This document shows, piece after piece, positions 12,351-24,000 of a stretch of 62,000 bases of DNA. This DNA is from Apostichopus japonicus. Taxonomy: Eukaryota; Echinodermata; Holothuroidea; Aspidochirotida; Stichopodidae. Under the pieces are notes generated by a model, which saw only the letters and a program-made list of their open reading frames with translations, was not told the DNA's origin and did not search any database. How positions within the stretch are numbered: position 1 is the stretch's first letter; each line of letters opens with the position of its first letter. Position numbers and translations under genes: made by a program. The stretch lies in NCBI RefSeq assembly GCF_037975245.1, contig NC_092568.1:8195001-8257000 (forward strand), written 5' to 3'.

Positions 12351-14675
12351 TGATATTTTCACCAAATTTTCACGACAGGCCAAAAATTAATACGTTATCA
12401 ATAAAATTTGACTGAAAATGGAAAAGGATATTGTCCCTGAGATTCCTGAGTACTCTGAGAGGTCTGGAGGGGCCATGGGCGGTGAGGAATCACTGCAGTC
12501 AGACTTGAACGAGGAATAGCTATCTGCGATGGATGGCGGTGTTGTACGGGGTGAATTGTGGTGGTTAGCCTCGCTCATTACCATGGCACTCATTTGGGAG
12601 GCCATCCCACCAAAACCCAACAGAGGACTGGTCACAAATCTGCAAATTAAACACGAGAGACGGTGAAAGAAGTTTTGCATAATTAGAAGGACGGGGTGTG
12701 ACTAAAATCATGTCAAAGTTAATCGGTATAGCCCCAAATATGCTAGATAAATGGCCACTGATGGTCGGGATCTCAACTTTCAATTTTTACTGCCCACCCT
12801 CCAAAGTATTTTTCCATGATCAGTTGGACATTACCTGTCTAATTGAACACTTCATAATCTCTGGTTATCATTTGTAGAGTAAGAACCTCCAGGAAAAGCA
12901 CTTTTTAATTTTATCAAATTTTTATTTTAAGCTTACCGCATGCTAAATTTGGGGGCTATCCTGTTAACATTTAACCTCTGAAGAAGATCCTGCTAGGATA
13001 GAAACGTCAGGCCAACTTACTTTTACACATTCTATTACACAGGCTCTCTAGTGGATAAGCAGTTTTCTAACAGTTTTATTTTATTTTTATTTTTATTTTG
13101 ACATTTAAAAGGTGAAAAGGGTAATCAAGATATATAGGTAATGTCATATTCAGGAAATATTTGAGATGGAATTAAAGTCTATCCTCGTAGATAACTATTT
13201 TATATATGTTTTCAAAAAATTTGCATAAAGTTCATTACACAAAGGGTAACAGCCGTAAACACGTAAACATTTACTTTCATTTCATGTTTTGAAATAATTT
13301 TTTTTATACCCGTCATGAACAAAAAGATTAACTGAAAGATGATGTAGAAAAAGTCTGACATAATTTGTGGAAAGAGTATAAAAAAGAGAGAAGAATAGAG
13401 AGAAAAAGAAGTGTAAAAATAGAAATTTAAGATAAAAGAGACTGCTGTATAGTATACTGTTAAAATTGTGTACTACATTCATTACATTGTCGCTTACCTG
13501 TACTCCTCTAGGTGATGGTCATAACCGTTTGAAAGAGCAGGAAGGAATGCGGTTCTAGCAAAAGGATGATGCAGGCTAGGATTAGGAATAGCTACACTGG
13601 TGGCCAATCGGTGAGCATCCTTTGATGGAAGATGACAATTGGCAGCAGAAGTCGGCGACTTGTTATTATTATTTCGGACGACCGGCGAGGGCATCTTTCG
13701 AGATGGAACCACCAAGGAGAGAGCCTCCGTCTGTTCCGTGTGTGCAGGACTGTGACCGCTGAAGATGGACTGAACACTGTTTAGACTACCTACGCTCCCG
13801 GGACCGGGTGCCACCGAGGAGGCTGGCGACGCCGATTTGGAATTGGTATGGAGGGAAGGCGGTTCTGTGGGCTGCTTCTTGACTCTGGGGGGGTTGATGA
13901 TGATATTGTCCACTAAGGAATCGACGGCATTCAGCAGAGCCTCAGAGAGCTTAGCTTTGAGGTAACTCCTGAGCTGCTTGGCTTTGTCATGCGGAATCCC
14001 AATGTTCTTCTCCGTCACCTTGGAACGGGAGGACGGATTCCTCCCGTTCAACATCTCCGACTTACGGATGGCCTGAGACGTGTCGACCGGTTCGTTGAGG
14101 TCGTCCAGATCGGCCGAATCCGCCGAATCGCTGTGCGTCTCCTCGTCGTAGAGGTCCTGGTACCTCTCCTGCAGGACGTCTAACTGCTGTTGCAAGTGAT
14201 GTAATAGGCTCTGAAGATGTCGCTTCTCCTCCTTCTTATTGCCGGGTTTCTTCTTCGTCTCTGGCTCGACGTCTCTCTGGGGCTGGGGCTGGTACTGTTT
14301 CCTCTTCCTCCGCAGCGAGTCCGTCTCTTTGCCGTTCGCATGCATGGGTCCCGCCGTGGGTGTGTGCTGCATCGTGGAGATGATGTTCTCCACCCGGGCC
14401 TTCTTGGCCTGCAGGCTCTCGACCGCGGCGCCAACGTCGAAGCAGGCCACCTTCTCCGCGGCTTCGCCGTCGCTCCACGCTCCGCTCTCTATGCTAGGCA
14501 TATCCGTGGAGTTACCGATTCCGACTAGATCGGACGACTTTGCTGGTGACAGGCTCTGCTCCCGCGCGCTGTCCACCTCCTCTGGGTCGACTGTTCTCTC
14601 TTGTTTCACGGTAAGAAGAGAGGGTTCTTGGATCTTGAGATTTTCCGGTGCGACTGTTTCTTGTCCCAGCGACAT
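6030..14675 (-). CDS. Prox: Prospero/Prox homeobox transcription factor (four coding exons)
   Basis: Homologue of Drosophila Prospero and vertebrate PROX1, nuclear homeodomain transcription factors that control cell-cycle exit and differentiation in neurons and other tissues. The coding exons are 14675-13498, 12639-12432, 10696-10391 and 6212-6030, joined at phases 2, 0 and 0. They give 1,875 nt, or 624 residues plus TGA. Visible parts in order: a possible SUMO site VKQE (23-26), the family motif KKARVENII (91-99), a basic nuclear-localisation-like run RRKRK (122-126), a Leu/Gln coiled coil (about 148-177) followed by an acidic Ser/Asp tract, a second helical block (about 230-258), Ser/Pro-rich linkers, the homeodomain (about 470-532, with WFSNFR at 511-516) and the Prospero domain to the C terminus. 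The start ATG has an in-frame TAA two codons upstream. Identity is certain at family level. The function in this species is inferred. Confidence 0.95.
6213..10390 (-). other. Prox intron 3 (U2 type, GT-AG, 4,178 bp)
   Basis: Donor GTAAGAAA and acceptor TTTACAACAG. The interior holds G-rich purine tracts at about 7580-7625 and 7786-7850. No recognisable exon or RNA gene is seen. A higher-CpG stretch at about 9120-9320 has no coding signal that I recognise. Confidence 0.9.
10391..10696 (-). CDS. Prox: Prox coding exon 3: homeodomain and start of the Prospero domain
   Basis: Encodes residues 463-564, beginning [19 protein letters not shown]. It continues through [18 protein letters not shown] and the recognition-helix region [18 protein letters not shown], and ends [13 protein letters not shown]. 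This is the divergent Prox-type homeodomain. The homeodomain hallmark W-F-x-N-x-R is present at W511, F512, N514 and R516. The start is set by the U12-type 3' splice site: branch site TTCCTTAAC at 10718-10710 and terminal AC at 10698-10697. This leaves the exon in phase 0, matching exon 2. The donor is GTAAGAAA at 10390-10383. The nearest upstream AG (10740-10739) would add 14 codons and has no pyrimidine tract in front of it. An ORF-only start at the internal Met479 would miss the first 16 residues of this exon. Confidence 0.93.
10710..10718 (-). promoter_or_regulatory. U12-type branch site
   Basis: TTCCTTAAC is an exact match to the U12 snRNA branch-site consensus. It is followed by GATCCTCTCGCAC, whose last two bases end the intron. 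No AG occurs between this site and exon 3. Confidence 0.9.
12308..12346. repeat. (TA)n microsatellite in Prox intron 2
   Basis: About 19 TA units, preceded by a run of C at 12270-12282. Confidence 0.95.
12422..12431 (-). promoter_or_regulatory. U12-type AT-AC 5' splice site
   Basis: ATATCCTTTT follows codon ACA of exon 2. This is the canonical minor-spliceosome donor, recognised by U11 and then U6atac. No GT donor in the right phase lies nearby. Confidence 0.9.
12432..12639 (-). CDS. Prox: Prox coding exon 2: linker before the homeodomain
   Basis: Encodes the end of residue 393 and residues 394-462, beginning [13 protein letters not shown] and ending [11 protein letters not shown]. The acceptor reads TAATTTGCAG (AG at 12641-12640). 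The segment [12 protein letters not shown]...SEYSG aligns in position and character with the stretch just before the homeodomain of vertebrate PROX1 (IKSECGD...SPYSG), which supports both exon identity and frame. At the 3' end there is no GT donor in phase 0. The exon instead ends ...GGG ACA directly before ATATCCTTTT, a consensus U12-type AT-AC 5' splice site. The open frame runs 13 further codons into the intron before TAA, so a simple ORF call overshoots the exon end. Confidence 0.88.
12640..13497 (-). other. Prox intron 1 (U2 type, GT-AG, 858 bp)
   Basis: Bounded by the donor GTAAGC (13497-13492) and the acceptor TTTAATTTGCAG (ending 12640). It carries one copy of a dispersed ~40-bp motif at 12974-13013 (see the repeat entry) and T-rich filler. 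No other exon is seen. Confidence 0.9.
12974..13013 (+). repeat. Dispersed 40-bp structured motif, copy 1
   Basis: Reads CTGAAGA, then A, then GATCC-TGCTA-GGATA, then GAAACGTCAGGCC. Near-identical copies lie at 48936-48975 and (degenerate, head to head) at 32192-32276. The similarity continues past the motif (CTTACTTTTACACAT). The layout resembles a hammerhead-ribozyme core. It lies within Prox intron 1, antisense to the gene. Confidence 0.7.
13498..14675 (-). CDS. Prox: Prox coding exon 1: N-terminal regulatory half
   Basis: Encodes residues 1-392 plus two bases of codon 393. It starts [10 protein letters not shown]. Translation cannot begin further upstream in this frame because TAA (14679-14681) precedes the ATG. 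The exon is clearly more GC-rich than its surroundings, as expected for coding sequence. It holds the KKARVENII motif shared with vertebrate PROX1, a basic run RRKRK, the coiled coil with [20 protein letters not shown], and the helical block [18 protein letters not shown]. These match blocks conserved between Prox proteins, separated by low-complexity linkers rich in Ser, Pro and Asn. The exon ends in TACAG followed by the donor GTAAGC (13497-13492), a strong U2-type site. The split codon AG|A gives Arg when joined to exon 2. Several long open frames on either strand over this exon are shadows. Confidence 0.95.
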
Positions 14676-14813
14676 CTGTTACATGTGTTTCTCCGGTGAT
14701 CGAATGATAATAGAAGGAAAGATCGTGTGGATTGCACGGACGAGTGTCGAGGAAGTATTCCTGGGAGGAGATCGTCACTGGTTCAAAACGCACTTCCTGA
14801 TGTGATTGTAAAT
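14676..14813 (-). other. Prox: Prox 5' UTR part of the first coding exon
   Basis: The sequence upstream of the ATG contains an in-frame TAA at 14681-14679. About 138 nt upstream lies a plausible splice acceptor, TATTCCATTGCAG (AG at 14815-14814). This suggests that the coding exon is preceded by an intron and that one or more non-coding 5' exons, and the promoter, lie at higher coordinates. The frame running through this stretch (to 14877) has no family similarity and is taken as non-coding. Confidence 0.55.
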
Positions 14814-14816
14814 CTG

Positions 14817-17800
14817 CAATGGAATACAAATTATTGTTGGTTTTTGTTACTTTGTTTACAAGTGTTGACTTTCTCATAAACGATAGAAATGCTTAATGGC
14901 AGCTCCAATGAATCAATACAAACCTTTAATACAAGCTTATCAGAAAGGAAATTTCCAAGGTAAACAAAGAGACAAGAAATATCTTTGGAAATCAGTCTAG
15001 CGCTGAATCAGATCTTTGTCAAACAGAATACAAAAGGGGATTTCAAGCCGACATCTGTAGTACTTTTGGCGTACTGTACAACCATGAATGTCACCTTCGG
15101 TAGAATTCCTGTTTGCCAAAACTGCCTGACAGACGTTCAGTCAAATTTACTGTTGTGAAAGTCGCACAGACAATACATCTAACTTGACACTCACAAAAAA
15201 AGTCTTCTACGAATGTAATGTCGGTACCTGGGACAATTTATGGCTACTATATAACATGGTCTAACCCTCGACCAACTCTTGCTGTAACCTGTAGAGCAAC
15301 TATGAATGTAACGATACCTTAATAATTAGTTTGGCTGTGTTAAGTAGATTAAGCGCAATACCCAGACAATGCAAAGAGACCTTAACCATCGCAATAAATT
15401 CTTAGCTGGTTCCTAGAATTGCAGCTAAGGTTATTTGACCATATTAAACGTCAAATATAGACTGCTTATTGAAATCTGCTGTGCAGTCTCCAAGGTATAC
15501 TGTCAATGATCTAAAAACTGTACAGACTTAATTATATTAAAACTGTTATCATTATAGTTACAATAGATTGCAATAAAGACCACATTACGAGCTGTACGAA
15601 CTCGTAATTATGAGCTCGAACCCTCGTAGAAACATTCAAAGAATAAATTTACAACCATCCACAAATTAATTTTCATCATTCACTTGGTTTGTGCTGAGAG
15701 ATACAGATGGGTGGGGCTGGATGGGTGTGGGGGGGGAGGCCTGGAGGGGAGGTGGTTAAGCATGCATGCACAGTGAGTGAGCTTGCACACTGTATTACAT
15801 AGTCAGGGCTTCACTTTTGCGGTTTCGCTGGCAAAAATTTTTGTTTTATTTTATGCAAATCACAAGTAAATGTGCTTAATACAATTATTTGCTTGACTTG
15901 AAACCTTGGATACAATTTGTTTCCAGACAACTCGACTACCATATAGAACTCGACTACTGCAGGTGATAAACCCATGGTACCACACCCTACTGATGGTGAA
16001 TCAATGTTAACTGTACCAAAACTCCATGGTAGCAACATTGTCAAGTTGTGCATATATAGGAATGATATGACAACACCCTCTTTGTTTGTGGTTGGCCGGA
16101 TTATCTAGTGATTAGGATCAACAATTAACTACTACAGATATAGAGTACGGCCCAAATTTCCAGGTTAAGCAACATTGTCAGACAAAAAATGCTGAATTTA
16201 CAATAATAAATTAGAGATTTTCAAGTACCTCTGAGCAAATAACTTTTATCTCTGTACAAAGTTAAAATTGTTTTAACAGTATTGTCGTGAAAGAACTCTG
16301 AAAGACATATCTACAATATTCACCATTTTGTTGAGTTTAATTTTCGCCGAGGCTTTGAAATATTCAACAGGCAGAGTATATCTCAAAACTTTCACAAATC
16401 TTTTCCACACATCTTGCTGGGCTTTGAGTCTTCCAAAATTCCTTTTCTAGTTAACTATGAGATAAGGTAAGTTCATAAAAAGCAATAAAATTTGCCCATC
16501 TTTCTATTTTACTCTAGGAACTCTTGGATAATCAGCTCTTTGCTTTCAATTAAATGACAATGCAGTGATGAGCAACACCACAGTGTGACAATACACTTAC
16601 TGTTATAATAGGTAACATTAAAACATTACAATGACATTTGGCTAAAGATGTTAAAATACCACCCACAGATATATGTAAGCAAGAAAAGAAAAGAAGACAG
16701 AAAAAGGAAAAGACAAAAAAAAAAAACAAGAAAAGAAAAGATGAACAACAGAAATAAAAAATAATTTTTCATGGAAAAATGTTGCTGAAGAAAACAGATG
16801 TAAGAAGTTAACTTTCCCTGTATCACTAGTCATCTATCTTACTATTATTATTAGAATGAAATACCTTGACAGTTGAAAAGAACTTCCACTGATGGACTAT
16901 TAACAGACAGACAGACTGACTGATGGATGTAAGATCCCACTCTTCTTAATATTCATGAATATGTTGATCAATATCCACTTTTAACATTCAGCTGCACTAT
17001 GTATATTCTTCTTGTCATGCCAAAATCCGATGTCAAATGATGAAAGTAAATCGCCCGATCGACGACGTCTCTTATGCACAACCCTATAATGTAACCGTGC
17101 GACAATGTCTCTGCAAACTGATAAAGATACACACATTTATATCCTAGTCATAAACATCTTTGGGTTTGAGTTTGATTTAATGCCTATCTTGGTGTCTGAC
17201 ATCAGCAATCGAGGCAAAGTTTCCCACAACAATACACGACAAAAGGCTGTCGCTGTTAACTGCTCTGCAGCAATATAACTGTTATGCTGATCTTATCAAC
17301 GCAAGAATATAGCTGCTTTTCAACAACACACCCCTCCACTCCAGCTCTAAGCCATCTGAAGGGATAAGATTAATCGTATATGGAGAAAATTTGTTTGCAA
17401 AGGAACATCTGCATAAAAAAATTCACCTGCACTGGTTGATTGTACAAATATTGGGTGAGAAGGTAAAAAAAAAAAAGATAAAAAAATTCTCTCTCAGTTT
17501 TTGGCAAATGGAAGCCACTCTAGATAAAATTGTTTGTCTGTACAGTAAAGTCAAATATATTGCGCTGCAGGTCTATTCTTTCTCTGCAACGTGCCACAAA
17601 GTGGATTTTAACTGGTCCTGGAATATCACCACAGCAGTTTGAGAAGCTGGAAAAACTAGTTGCTTCAGTAAATTATGTCACAGGATTAACCATAAAGTGA
17701 AAATTAATGGGTATGGAGGGTTTGGGAATGCTTCATCTACTGTAGGTATACAGTATGAAGAAATTTACGAAGAGGTCTCTCACAGCGCACATACATACAC

Positions 17801-20380
17801 ATACACCGACATGCAAACAGATATATATGTGTTGACTAAGGTACACAAAGCTTAAATGGTTCTTCATATCACAGAATATACACAGATGTTTCTAGTGTAC
17901 AGCTTTAGTACCTATATATATGTAGTATCCATTTCTGTTCTTGAACAGTTTTATTATTATTTATTATTATTTTTTGGACAAGGACAAATATCAAAGGACC
18001 CTTGGATATTAGACTTTCGTTTGAGGGAGCATAGCAACTCAAAATGTCCCAAAAAAATGACCTTCTGTGTATTCAATATCTAAAATTCCAGTATTTGAAT
18101 GTTTTTTATTTTAAACAAAAACCACACCTTTTAATAACATTTTGTTGTAATTCCTTCTTAATACTTTTTTCTTAATTTCTCTACAAAATTGTTGTTTTTC
18201 ATTACAAAATTGGGGAAATGTACTTTTCATTAACACAAAGGACACTTCTAATATTTGATAAGGGTCCTTTTAGGGACAACTGCCAACCACAAACCCCCCT
18301 GCCCCCCTTGTTTCTGAACAAAATATCCTCCCTAAAAACTCTACTCAATTTTGTTTGACTTTTGACAGCTTACCATGAATTGACACTGTGGTAAACTAAT
18401 ATTAAGCTCTCAGGAATTCCTCTTCTCCGCAGTTTACCAAATTTTGTAGATTTGAACAATTTTGAAATGTACTCTTGTTAAATAAATCAATGTAGTAACA
18501 TTCATGTAACATTCCTAGTAACTGCCACTTACAGCAGTTTATTAACCTCTGTTTCTGCATTTCTTTCAACCTCAACCTCAATTGATTATTGAAAATAAGA
18601 CTACAGTTTGTTGTAAAACTACTTAAAACATCCTTTCATAGATTGGTAAAAGTTGTTCACTTCAAAATGTCATCATTATTCGATGACATTCATTTTTAAT
18701 TCTAACTATTTCATACAAAATATTACAATTTCCAAATCAGAATTGTAACCACATGATATTTAATTTTTTTTTTTGGAGACATTACCTTTCTTATTTAAAT
18801 GCAAATGTAGCTGTATTCATACTAATGACCTAAATTACAATTGTATTATTAAAGGACTGAATAATAACGTTCGTTATATACCTATAATTCACGTAAGCTG
18901 AAAGAAACCCTCATATAGTAATGTAATATAAGTACAATGATACATACGCAACAACCATGTCACAACAATTATATAGTCGGTAATCGACGTTGTTTCCTGT
19001 AAAATTATTCTTGAATTAAACAAACTTGGCTGCTGCAACAAATGAATGAAATGGGATTCAACACAATAGACTTCAACTCATTGAACAATAAATACGTAAG
19101 AAATAATTAACTTTTACTTTAGCGGCATGCATGGACTCTGTAACAGAAATTTAAATAAAACTTACCTGTCTTAAAAAAAAAAAAAGAACTTAATTTGTTT
19201 TATATAGAAATAGAAAGAGAGAAAGAGAGAGAATGAACAACTGAAGAGAAATACCGACCTGACAAGAAGAAGAAGAAGGAAAGAATCCAAACTCCATTAC
19301 TAAAAACAAACGATGCTACGACTGGCCAAATAAATTACGACGGTTATGACTACTGTTAAGTTTACACAGTTTCACACTAGACAGCCGCTAGGGGATGAGT
19401 GTGATCGCCAGCAGATTAGTACGACTGGATATTCAATTCTCTCACAAAAGGCCAAATTGGAAGGTTTCCTTCAGAGGAAAAACAAAGCAGGGTTTAAGAT
19501 GCCACTTCCTTCCTGCATGGCCAAACATAGGCCTCTTGCGTGCATCTTAGGAAAGTGCAACTACCCAGGAAGCGTATGGGGTCACAACAATAGCTGTGGC
19601 AGGAACTTTTTCGGCTGATTGCGAAAAAGAACAGTAGCGATGACGGTAGTTAAATACTCGAGTCGAAATTCGCACGAGAGAGGGATATTCAACAAAAAAA
19701 GAACTCGAGCGGCGAGACGTCGAATGAGGGATGCCGGTTAAGGGAACGACAGGAATTTTGGAAAATTGTCTGGTTCCAACAAACGTGGGAAAATATCGGT
19801 TCTGAACAATCAAAGTTATATTGGTCATACAGGCCTGGTCTTCCTTTGATGAGATAATAGGAAAAACAATCAAAGGCTGTTATTGCAAGCTAATGTTTCT
19901 TTCTGAGGATTCTCAAAGCAGACTTTCACTTTTAGTCACATTTTTCTTTTCTTTTTTTGCACTGCCAAAAAGAGAGTGTAAAATGTAGCATATATTTTTT
20001 CTTTTTTTTCCCCCCTTCCCCAATCTTTTCCACTCTACATTTTGGGCAAACTTTTTCTCAGGGAAAAAGAGAACAGGTGATGAAAACTTACAAAGCAAAA
20101 AATATTCTTCCAGCAGGTGTTAGAATAGTACATGGCTGTATGTAGACTGGTAATGAAGAAGTAACACCTTGTGTGACTAAATTTGTCAATGATGGTATAT
20201 TGAAAGCCTCAGTAGGGTGGGTGGGAGGGCTCACACCCTCCCTACCTGGGAAGTTACTTTTAATACTAAATGCATAGTTTAAAACTAAATTTGGGTAAGA
20301 TAAATGTTTCCATATATCCATATACTGTTATTCACCAGATAAAGGTAATTCTCTTTTGCAACTGTGGATAGGGTGAAAAC
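14817..20380. other. Upstream flank of Prox, no coding exon recognised
   Basis: AT-rich DNA. Two stretches have more CpG than the rest, near 17040-17100 and 19320-19760. They are candidate places for a promoter or non-coding 5' exon, but I see no TATA/initiator arrangement that settles it. Reading frames here match no family I know. Confidence 0.5.
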
Positions 20381-20381
20381 G

Positions 20382-20487
20382 AAAGGGGAGGAGAGGGGAG
20401 GGGAGAGAGAGGGGAGGAGAGGGGGAGGGGAGGAGAGAGGAGGGAGAAACAGGGAGGAGAGGGGAGAGGAGAGGGGAGGTGAGGGTA
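20382..20487. repeat. G-rich polypurine minisatellite (GGAGAGGGGAGG-like)
   Basis: About 105 bp of purines on the plus strand with many GG/GGGG runs. It is a potential G-quadruplex or triplex former. The Pro/Ser/Leu open frame on the other strand is an artefact. Confidence 0.9.
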
Positions 20488-20797
20488 GGCAAGAGGAGGA
20501 GGTTTAGCTACCATTATGAGCATATTCTTCTCCTGATTTTTATTGACCCTCTAAACTAATTTCTAATTTTTTTTAAGTGGCACTGTCCATGACAGTGAGT
20601 GAAAGTACTGCTAACAAAGTCCGAATATGAATACCAGTATAGACTAACTGCAAGTCTGACCGCAGTTGACCGTTTGTCTATTTTTTAACAGAACTTAAAA
20701 GAGTATAGAAACGACAAAAATAAATCCCCTAAATGTGGTTGGTCTGAGTATAACTACACATGAATGGCAACATGTTATTACATTCTTCACTGATGAA

Positions 20798-21062
20798 GTG
20801 GGTGCACAGTGAGAATGAAGTGGGTGCACAGTGAGAATGAAGTGGGTGCAGTGAGAATGAAGTGGGTGCACAGTGAGAATGAAGTGGGTGCACAGTGAGG
20901 ATGTAGTGGGTGCACAGTGAGGACGAAGTGGGTGCACCGTGAAGACAAAGTGGGTGCACCGTTAGGACGAAGTGTGTTTGTTGTAAGAATGAAGTGGGTG
21001 CATAGTGAGGGTGAAGTGGGTTCGTAGTGAGGATGAAGTGGGTTTACAGTGGGAATGAAGTG
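20798..21062. repeat. 22-bp tandem repeat, about 12 copies
   Basis: Unit built around GAAGTGGGTGCACAGTGAG plus 3 bases. Copies are nearly identical at the left and diverge towards the right (GTGCACC, GTTTGTTG and GGTTCGTAG variants). One copy lacks two bases. Confidence 0.95.
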
Positions 21063-24000
21063 CTATAAACTGTTGTAACCAAATTCTACAGACCACCTAG
21101 GATGGAATGTGCATTCATTGAATGGAGACAGCTAAGAGAGAAAGAGGAGTTTAGCAAAACTTGGGGACGCAGTGCAAGAATGTTACCAGTTAATAGGCTA
21201 GGGTAATTATGTGTGCGAAGGTTAGGGAGACAGGTAAGAGAGAAGGTGTAACAGAAATGATACATTCATGTCATTTCATGCTGCATGTTTACATGAAATT
21301 GATTTATGCACAGTTAAAGCAAGGGTTTAACATGTTTATGAACCAAAATTTTGGTTTAAAGATTTTATAAAAAGTTATACAAAAGGCCTGATGAGATTTT
21401 TGAATACTAGCAGGTTACTTCCTCAACAGCAATATGAGATGAATAGAGATAGGATAAATGTATTAAAAACAGATCGATAGATTGATTAGATATCAACTAA
21501 TTGGAACATTGACGAATAAAAGTAGTAAAATCGGGTGGAACGAAGGGTAGTGAGATGAATGGAAGCGAGGCATGTGAGGTGCTGCAAGAGATATAAGCTA
21601 CAGCCCAAAACATCTGGTTCTTATGACTGTTTTACATATATATATATATATACCCTACACAAGTTTTCTTTTTTAGCAGATAAGCAGATTGTTGATTGTT
21701 TTTTTTTGTTCTCTTTGTCTCTTTGGTTTTGAAAGTTCTGCAGTGAAAACTAAAAACTCGTATCAGATGTTAAAACTAGAAAACAACTGCGTCAACAACA
21801 TGTAACCGAAATGACCTATGCTTATATACTGTTTTCATGATCTCCTCAGTTTTTTATTGATTTCACAAAAAAAAAAAAAAAAAAAAAAAATGTCAAGACA
21901 CCTCTTCATGATATGAGCACAAGAACTGAAAGGAAAAGAGATAACAGAATTGGTCACATCTTCACTTCCTGGTTGATAAAAGAAGCCCTAGTAATGAGAG
22001 AAAGAACATAAAAAAATGCACAACTTGTTGTGATACTGTAATGACATGCAGAGATGCCTGTGAGGAAAATCAATTGTCCTTGACAGTGAGTCTCTGAGAA
22101 TCGACGACTGACAGAAAGAGAAACTCGGGGGTGTTTAAGAGGTTTATAAGCTTTTGTCTCCCTTTAGATCTTGGGTTTTGAGAGCGTGCGTAAACAAAAC
22201 TGAGTCAAGGAACCGACAGACTTTAGAAACTACTTGATTGCACTTATGAAACTTAAACACCTTGCCAACAGAAAGTGAAATGGGACGACTAAATTTAAAA
22301 AAATCCATTTCGACTAGGCTGCTGGCAAAAAAACTTCAGTCTGATGGCCGAGTCTGATGTTCAAGATTATGTACTGCTGATATTAAAAAGGGGAATCCCT
22401 GAGAAGGCAAAAAGACACTACAGAGTTTTGTTTGTCGCTTTACGTACTATATACCTTGTGGTGAAAGCTGAAATTTGACGCTTGCAAAAGCATTTAAGAA
22501 AAGGTGCCTGGTTGTTACATACGAAACTATGAGGAGATTCATTAGAAAGAGAGAAGTCAAAGAAAACAATGCTGAAAACTTCCGGACTTAATCTGACTGT
22601 TTATGTAAGAATGAGGAGAACCCGATATCTTTTATTCTGCTGAAGGGGTCACTTTAAACTTCCTTAATGGACAGTTTTCAGTGCAAGAGTACAGCAAAAG
22701 AAGCTATAAGGAAGCTGTAACGATCTGATAAGGCCTCAAGGGTGTGTACAGTACAGTGATACGCGTGAACGAAACACAGGCTGATAAAAGGTCAAGCCTC
22801 CATATCAAGTCAAACTGCTGCCCATATCAAGTCATATGTTGAATATCAAGTAATGCCCATATCGAGTCATATGTTGAATATGAAGTCATGCACATATCAA
22901 GTCCCAAGGAATCATCTTTGCTCAAAATAGTTTACTTTCTTTCTTGCCTTTTCTTGTTTGTTTGAGTGATAGGGAATTTGGAGGGCGGAGTCGAGAGAGA
23001 GAGCGTATACAGGGAATGTATGTTGAGAAAGGTGGTCATAGGAGTGGGTTGGGGATTGGGGGGGGAAGTAATAAGCCATTTCATGGTCCCAAGCAAAAAC
23101 AAATGCACCAAGTGATATCATAGGTGAATTAATCTGAAAACCCGTCTACACAGATATTCAGTGTTACCATGGGGACTTGAATCTCTAAATACATGGAAAA
23201 AAGTGTGAAACTTGAAAAAAGGAAATGTATAATGTAGGATTTGTGAGAAACTATCAGCACATAATCCCAGTGTAATATAACTTTTTCATTTTAATGACTT
23301 ATTATAACGACTTGATTTGACTTGATTAGCCTTGACTTGATTTGACTTGATGCATTTGTTAAATAGTCTGTGATGTCTAACATGGACTACAACCTTAGTT
23401 GCCTTTTAAATACTTTTCTATAAAAGCAGACACAATTGTATCGTAACTGGAATGGAACTTTACTTTATTATTCGTATCAAAAGCACCATTGAGGGACATC
23501 ATCAAAGTTAACAAGTACACCTTTTCAATGGTACAAAGGTTCTTACCAGCTAAAAACAAATAAACAGTTTCATGTCTTGTCCATGTGTGACATTGATGAT
23601 TGTAAATTCTATCTACATGAATAATGTTGGAAACATTTCAAATTATAAACATCTCAGCAACTTAGGTCCCTTTAGGTCCCTTAAGGTCCCCGGTTCGAGT
23701 CATGAACTCCAAGATTAATGTATGTCGTCCAGACAAAGAGTTGTTGACAATTGACAATTATTATTCATAATCATGGACGTTAAATATGAATGTAAGAGAC
23801 TGACTGCGGTCAGTTTGCACCTTTGATTAGCCAATAAGGCTTCTTCGCGAGTTCCTGCTTGCAGGAGGATCTAAAATACATACAAATACATACAACTTTG
23901 GAACAGGCATTTATCGAGACGGGGAGGACTTTGGACAATTAATTATGTTTCTCATGCTTCTTCTGTGTAGTATTACTTTTATAAATATCTCTGCCTCTTG

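Larger units (their letters stand above)
10697..12431 (-). other. Prox intron 2: U12-type AT-AC intron (1,735 bp)
   Basis: The 5' end reads ATATCCTTTT (12431-12422). The 3' end holds TTCCTTAAC (10718-10710), and the intron closes with GCAC at 10697. All three match the minor-spliceosome AT-AC consensus. The branch adenosine lies about 14 nt before the terminal AC, a normal distance for this class, and both flanking exons are in phase 0. Prospero in Drosophila is known to have an AT-AC U12 intron at this place, just before the homeodomain. The interior has a C-run, a (TA)n block at 12308-12346, and a T-run near 11000. I see no convincing nested U2 intron. Confidence 0.9.

Noticed and set aside
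10739-12415. Nested U2 intron inside the AT-AC intron, as in the fly twintron
   Set aside because: GT dinucleotides at 12412-12411 and 12393-12392 are weak, and their phases do not match the only nearby AG (10740-10739). Joining them shifts the frame or meets a stop.
14217-14805. Long plus-strand frames opposite Prox exon 1 (103 and 188 residues)
   Set aside because: They are antisense shadows of a GC-rich coding exon and have no family similarity.
14512-14877. 121-residue minus-strand frame over the Prox start
   Set aside because: It is out of frame with Prox, crosses a probable splice acceptor and resembles nothing I know.
19346-19873. Coding exons on either strand (90 and 108 residues)
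   Set aside because: No recognisable domain; the frames overlap each other on opposite strands in a CpG-richer stretch that is more likely regulatory.
23688-23702. tRNA gene or tRNA-derived SINE (B-box-like CCGGTTCGAGTC)
   Set aside because: No A box at the right distance, no cloverleaf arms and no poly-T end. A similar weak match near 41570 was dropped for the same reason.
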